Source: Canna indica (Eukaryota > Streptophyta > Magnoliopsida > Zingiberales > Cannaceae). From it: a stretch of DNA of 64,000 bases. The translations under genes were made by a program, and so were the position numbers. The stretch lies in the NCBI GenBank assembly GCA_034359265.1, contig CP136891.1:59868001-59932000 (forward strand), read 5' to 3'. The notes under the pieces were generated by a model that made no database searches, had not been told where the DNA came from, and saw nothing but the letters and a program-made list of their open reading frames with translations. Below, piece by piece: positions 59,792-64,000 of this stretch. Numbering within the stretch: position 1 is the stretch's first letter; every line of letters starts with the position of its first letter.

Positions 59792-59873
59792 GATACAAGC
59801 CAAAACAGTTGATGGAAAAATAGTTCTGGCACATAATGGGGAACCCTATTCTTTTATTTTTGGTAAATCTGAG
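59792..59873 (+). pseudogene. exon-like segment, product unknown
   Basis: Between an acceptor TAATTCCAG and a donor GAG/GTTAGT the frame reads IQAKTVDGKIVLAHNGEPYS, 27 codons without a stop. It lies just upstream of the sucrose-phosphate phosphatase exons on the same strand, but I do not recognise it as part of that protein. Confidence 0.35.
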
Positions 59874-60062
59874 GTTAGTAAAAGCTCTATCTAGTATTTT
59901 GGTTATGTTACCTTAACTTTAGACTGCAGTGTCTAGCTGCCTGAAATTTTAAGCATTCAATTATCTTAATAACCATGTTTAGTTTCTAGCTCATTTAAAA
60001 TCCTTTTTCTAACTTTCTCTTGTTGCTGACTTCAAATCAGCTAGATGCTAAAATAATTTGCA

Positions 60063-60437
60063 GATTTGGACATATTACCACAAGGTGCTGCCAAGGGTCA
60101 AGCTCTTGCTTAATTGCTCAAAAAGTTCAAGGCAGTGGAAAACCTCCAACTAACACTTGTTTGTGGTGATTTTGGGAATGATTCAGCATTCCAGATGTTC
60201 ATGGTGTCATGGTTAGTTTCTAAAAGAGATTTTTAAATGTTTACTCTACTTTTTGTGGTAATATTCTTAATAAACATCCAGAACAAATTTGCATTCTCAA
60301 CCTTTTGATCAATTATTTAAAACTTAAGTCTTTAGAGAAGACATAATCCATTAACTTGTATCCCTAACACCTTTCAGGTCAGCAATGCCCAGGAGGAGTT
60401 GCTGCAATGACATGCTCAAAATGCAAAAGTGGCCTAA
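60063..60437 (+). pseudogene. sucrose-6-phosphate phosphatase gene fragment, two exons
   Basis: This enzyme performs the last step of sucrose synthesis in the cytosol. Exon one (60063-60211, after TTTGCAG) reads DLDILPQGAAKGQALA, a TAA in place of tyrosine, LLKKFKAVENLQLTLVCGDF and GND, the HAD-family metal-binding GDxxND motif; a deletion of about ten bases then shifts the frame to SIPDVHGVM, ending at donor GTTAGT. Exon two (60378-60437, after CTTTCAG) reads VSNAQEELLQ, a TGA in place of tryptophan, and HAQNAKVA. The N-terminal part with the nucleophile aspartates and the C-terminal sucrose-phosphatase domain are absent. Clearly a pseudogene; introns kept. Confidence 0.85.
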
Positions 60438-61225
60438 TTATATTCACCTTTATTCCGCTTTAAATTTTGTGGGCACTCTGTTCTGAAGTCTTCTTGGAAA
60501 TTCCTACAATTTTTCTATGTTGTGTTATCTTTCGATACAGTGTTAGCTTTACATGTGAAACAACTTTAGGTGTTTGATTGGACGAAATGGAATAAATAAT
60601 GAGAACACTATTTTCCAACTTCTTTTTATTTTCCTGAGAACAATATTTCTTGAGATCAATATTTTAATATATATAATATAATATAACATATATTAATTCA
60701 TTTTAATATATAATATTATATATATTTAAATTATATATATTAATTTTATATTATATATTAATATTTGGGACGCAAAGACATATGCATCATGAATATTAGT
60801 TGGGAGACGCTTTTAGTAAAAGCATTGCGAGTTGCATTGGAAATGCATCTAAAAAGCATCTCCGCTAGAAATCACTGACGCTAGGCCTTTGTGTCTTGAA
60901 TAAGCAAGTTTTATAGGAGACTGACCTAAAAAGCGTCTTCGTCGAAAATCACTAATGCGAAGCTTTTAGTAAAAACATCGTGAGTTGCATTAGAGGCGCA
61001 ACTAAGAAGCGTCTTCGCCATAAATCACCGACGTTAGACCTTTGCGTCTCAAAAATTATTGGGAAGACAATGATCTGAGATGCTTGTAAGTAGCTTCGGG
61101 AGATAATTAGTCACGCAAAAAAGCATCCTTAAGAGAAAAAAAGACGTCTCCATTTGTTATATTTGTAATAATGCTTGTGTGGAATGATTATGTAGAAGCA
61201 TTTGATCTCTTCTTTATCTTGGTAT
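60438..61225. other. no gene; low-complexity AT block and subterminal-like repeats
   Basis: 60660-60770 is almost pure AT (TATATAATATAATATAACAT). From 60780 to 61140 related units AAATCACTGACGCTAGGCCT, AAATCACTAATGCGAAGC and AAATCACCGACGTTAGACC alternate with AAGCGTCTTCG and TGCGAGTTGCATT. This looks like the subterminal zone of a DNA transposon, but no terminus was found. Confidence 0.5.
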
Positions 61226-61570
61226 TTAATTAAGAGCAATTCTTCTTAATCCGACCCTTCTCTCAGCACAAATAGCAAATGACTTTCCTCTTTCACCCTT
61301 TTTAGTTGCTCCTTTGACTAGAAGCACTTTGGGCATCAAAATCATAGTTAGCATTGGAGGAATGACCATTATCATCACTACTCTCAACAAATGTTCCAAG
61401 TTCTTTGGTTTTGGTGAAATCATATAACATATTTCAACTAGCCCAAACATCAAAAGCGGAGATGCAATGCATGATCTTTTCAAATATATCATTTTTTATG
61501 CAATTCTTAGCCATTGCATTTAACATAAGCAAATCGTTTTTGTTCTGGAGTCCATACAATCTATCTCAAC
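61226..61570 (-). pseudogene. copia-type gag fragment (gag-only family)
   Basis: Minus strand: NKNDLLMLNAMAKNCIKNDI, FEKIMHCISAFDVWAS, then TKELGTFVESSDDNGHSSNA and a zinc knuckle start CYLC. It matches the gag at 30690-31030 (NDILDKVMHCSSAYDLWA, DDNDHS). Several stops are present. Isolated fragment, no LTR seen beside it. Confidence 0.75.
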
Positions 61571-63335
61571 CTTAGGTTCAATGTATTGAGTTTTTACACA
61601 TCAATAAACAAACATTCTTTAGCCCCTATTGAAATTGGGCTCTACGGCTTTCAGAATCTTCCATTCTTTAGCCCCACATTATCTTCTTACAATTTAGCTA
61701 TCAAGAGACCCACCCCTTTCAGCCCCACATCTACACCTTCATGGTAAAACACAATGAAGGTATTAATCTTTTATAGTTATTTACATAATTTTCTTGGTTC
61801 TAGATTCAATTTGAGTCGAAATTGAAATTGGGTTTTTGTTTATTTGTGGAATGATTGCAACAAATGATTGTAATCAAAGTTGTCGTGAATGGCCAAAAGT
61901 CATGCTCCAAAGCCTTGAAGATTTTAGTTTGGGTTTTAGGTAATTAAACAGAGTAGAATGAATAAAATTTCATCGAAAATTGAGAAATAGAATTCAATTT
62001 TGTTGATGGGTTCGACTCAATCTCTATATCCAATGACAACATTGCAATAGTTCGACGTGCTATTTCGTATACACCGCCTTTTTCGTACACCAAAGATATT
62101 TACGAACTTGTTGGCGATTCATTGATCTCTCAATCTTTTCTCGTCGGTGTTATGGATTAACTTCATTTCTTGTTAATAGTGTTTTAATTTGCTTTTGTTT
62201 ACTTCATTTCAATTATTTAATTAAACAATTAGAGTTTAATTGTGTCACTTATGATGATGTTAATCAGAATCTTTCTTAGTGCTTCCAAATATCATCGACC
62301 GTTAATGGCATTTCTTTTCCTTTTTTTCTTTTTTTTTCTAATTATTGATATTATGTTCGAATATATTAATCTAACTTTTTTGAAGTTTTAATGGGGTATT
62401 TTGTGCATTTTGTCTCACTAATGTTTTGATCTAATGAGAGCATGTTCGAATGTAGTTTGAGATGCTTCTATTTTTGCTAGAATACTCACTTATTGTTTGT
62501 GGTGGCTAGAAGTTGTAGGTCAGTGGAATAGATTCGGGTGCTAAAAGTTGTGGGTATCAAGAAGAAGAGGAAGAGAAGAGGGACTTGTTTATTTTTTATT
62601 TTTTATTTTTTTTCATGTCTACCACATCAGCAAAGTGATTTGCCACGTGTGCATTGCTTGGATCTGATGTGGCCATTTTTTATTGGTTAATTTATACTCG
62701 ATTTGCCATGTCATATTTCTATTTTCCAAAGTCACTTTTTCATCCCAAAAAAGGGTAAATGTATACACTTTTTGGTAGATTAAGGGCAAACTGGGCTAAA
62801 AAAAAGTATGAGGGTAAATCCATCCTATTTTCAATAGTTTGGGAGCAAAAATGCCCCTTAACCCTTGAGTAAATACAAGCTCTAGTTACCAAACTCTGGA
62901 GGGGACAACGAAGTAATAAAAGAAAACCACACTGAATATGTTGGGAGAAATTATGCTCGAGTAAAAAAGAGGGAGGACTTGATTTTAGAGATCTAGAAAG
63001 CTTAATTTAGCATTATTAACAAAACAAAGTTGGAAACTGTTGGCACATCTCAATACTCAATTAGCCAAAGTGCTCAAGGGAATACTTTCATATAAGCTCT
63101 ACCTTGGATGCTTCTTTATGCTTCAAACCTATTTTGATCCTCGGGTACCTTCTTCATAACTTGTCTTACCATAATCTAAAGGAAATAATATTAATCATAA
63201 TACTTTTCTGGTTAAAGATCTCATAAATGAAGATGAAAAGGAAGGAATGGATGCAAATACAGTGGAAAGTTCTTTTGATGAAAGTGATGTAACTCTCATT
63301 CTGTCTACCTCTATCTAAATTAAATATTTAGGATC
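61571..63335. other. no gene recognised
   Basis: AT-rich DNA with a GAAGAAGAGGAAGAGAAGAG purine run and T-runs at 62590-62620. TTAGATTAAGGGCAAACTGGG-like text near 62780 resembles repetitive DNA common in plants, but I can assign no element. Confidence 0.35.
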
Positions 63336-63850
63336 TTGTTGTTTGGCATATCTGGGTATCATATATCAAGGCAACTGCTTTACTCTAAAGTCAAATTTTC
63401 TAATACCATTAAAAAGCTGAACTGCACCAAAATATGGAAACTACATCTAAAACATAAGTTGTATATTTTTATATGGAAATTGTTGCATAACATTGTCTGT
63501 AGGACAAGTTTTCCAAAATAGATTTCCTTCAATGGTCATGGTTTGTTGCTTCTACAGAGCACAAGGAATGGCGGAGCATTTCTATTTATTTTTTTTTGCA
63601 GTGTGGCTATGCATCTCAGGTGTGGTGCTTAACTAATATCAATTAAGTGCCTGATAACTCTAAATAATTTTGTTGATGTTTGGAACTATTTTGTGCATAA
63701 CATAAGGCATGTACAGAACGGAGATGAACTAATTAATTTTCAATTTACTTGCTTTGGAATATATGGAAAACAAGGAATGAACATCTTTCAACGCAAGTAT
63801 ACCACTGTAACTGATCTTATACAAAAGTGTCTCTCCTAAAAAATGAGTAT
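63336..63850 (+). pseudogene. LINE (non-LTR) reverse transcriptase tail, zinc-binding region
   Basis: The frame reads KIWKLHLKHKLYIFIWKLLH and NIVCRTSFPK, the zf-RVT region that follows reverse transcriptase in plant LINEs. In other frames FLQCGYASQVWCLTNIN continues the zinc-binding part, and RKYTTVTDLIQKCLS near 63795 resembles the linker to RNase H. Frame changes show decay. No poly(A) tail is seen at its end. Confidence 0.65.
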
Positions 63851-64000
63851 GAACAAGCAAACATGCAAAGCAATGACTTTTTATGTAGAGAAAGAGACCA
63901 AAATAATGGAAGTAGATGTTTCAAATACTAGATCGGATGTCATTACAATACATTTGTATCAATATCATAGGATAACTAGAAACAAGTCAGACAAAAAGTC

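Overview
The window is plant nuclear DNA of the transposon-rich, intergenic kind. The evidence is plant-type LTR retrotransposons with initiator-tRNA primer sites, CACTA transposons, a TTA-flanked MITE, a LINE remnant, and intron-containing fragments of plant genes (DHHC palmitoyltransferase, phospholipase D delta type, malectin-like protein, sucrose-phosphate phosphatase). The species cannot be told from the sequence. I see no gene that looks intact; every coding region recognised is a transposon gene or a broken gene fragment.

Layout. 1-1742: 3' end of a Ty1/copia element with its LTR. 1743-3453: right part of a CACTA transposon that sits in Ty3/gypsy LTR sequence (3454-5498), itself carrying a second LTR piece and a small chimeric TRIM-like insert. 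5499-7117: no gene. 7118-26913: one large CACTA-like element (ends CACTACAAGAAA, target duplication TGG) holding captured exons of a DHHC palmitoyltransferase and a PLD delta-type phospholipase on the same strand, other CACTA-type ends, a Tourist-like MITE, and a nested 8.9-kb Ty3/gypsy (Tekay-like) element at 16551-25470. 26917-28485: remainder and inverted end of a second member of the same CACTA family, into which the first probably inserted.

28486-32840: a minus-strand copia gag split by a gag-only copia-type element (28889-32411). 32841-35521: no gene, short repeats and a CACTA end. 35720-37770: an inverted, deleted copy of the gag-only copia family. 37771-42957: a gypsy-type element carrying gag but no pol. 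43705-49020: a decayed but two-gene CACTA element (TNP2 and Transposase_24-like). 49039-51087: another gypsy LTR. 51575-52023: malectin-like pseudogene. 52595-57154: a full-length copia element with matching TSD ACATC. 57155-60440: low-content DNA with gene scraps, including sucrose-phosphate phosphatase exons. 60660-64000: repeats, one more copia gag fragment and a LINE remnant.

The genes do not act together as a pathway. The history is one of nesting: retrotransposons in CACTA elements, CACTA elements in LTRs and in each other, and host exons carried along. The strongest leads are the two-gene capture in the 7118-26913 element, the nested same-family CACTA pair with 1-kb inverted arms, the old 230-bp duplication that exactly borders the gypsy element, and two separate gag-only LTR families.
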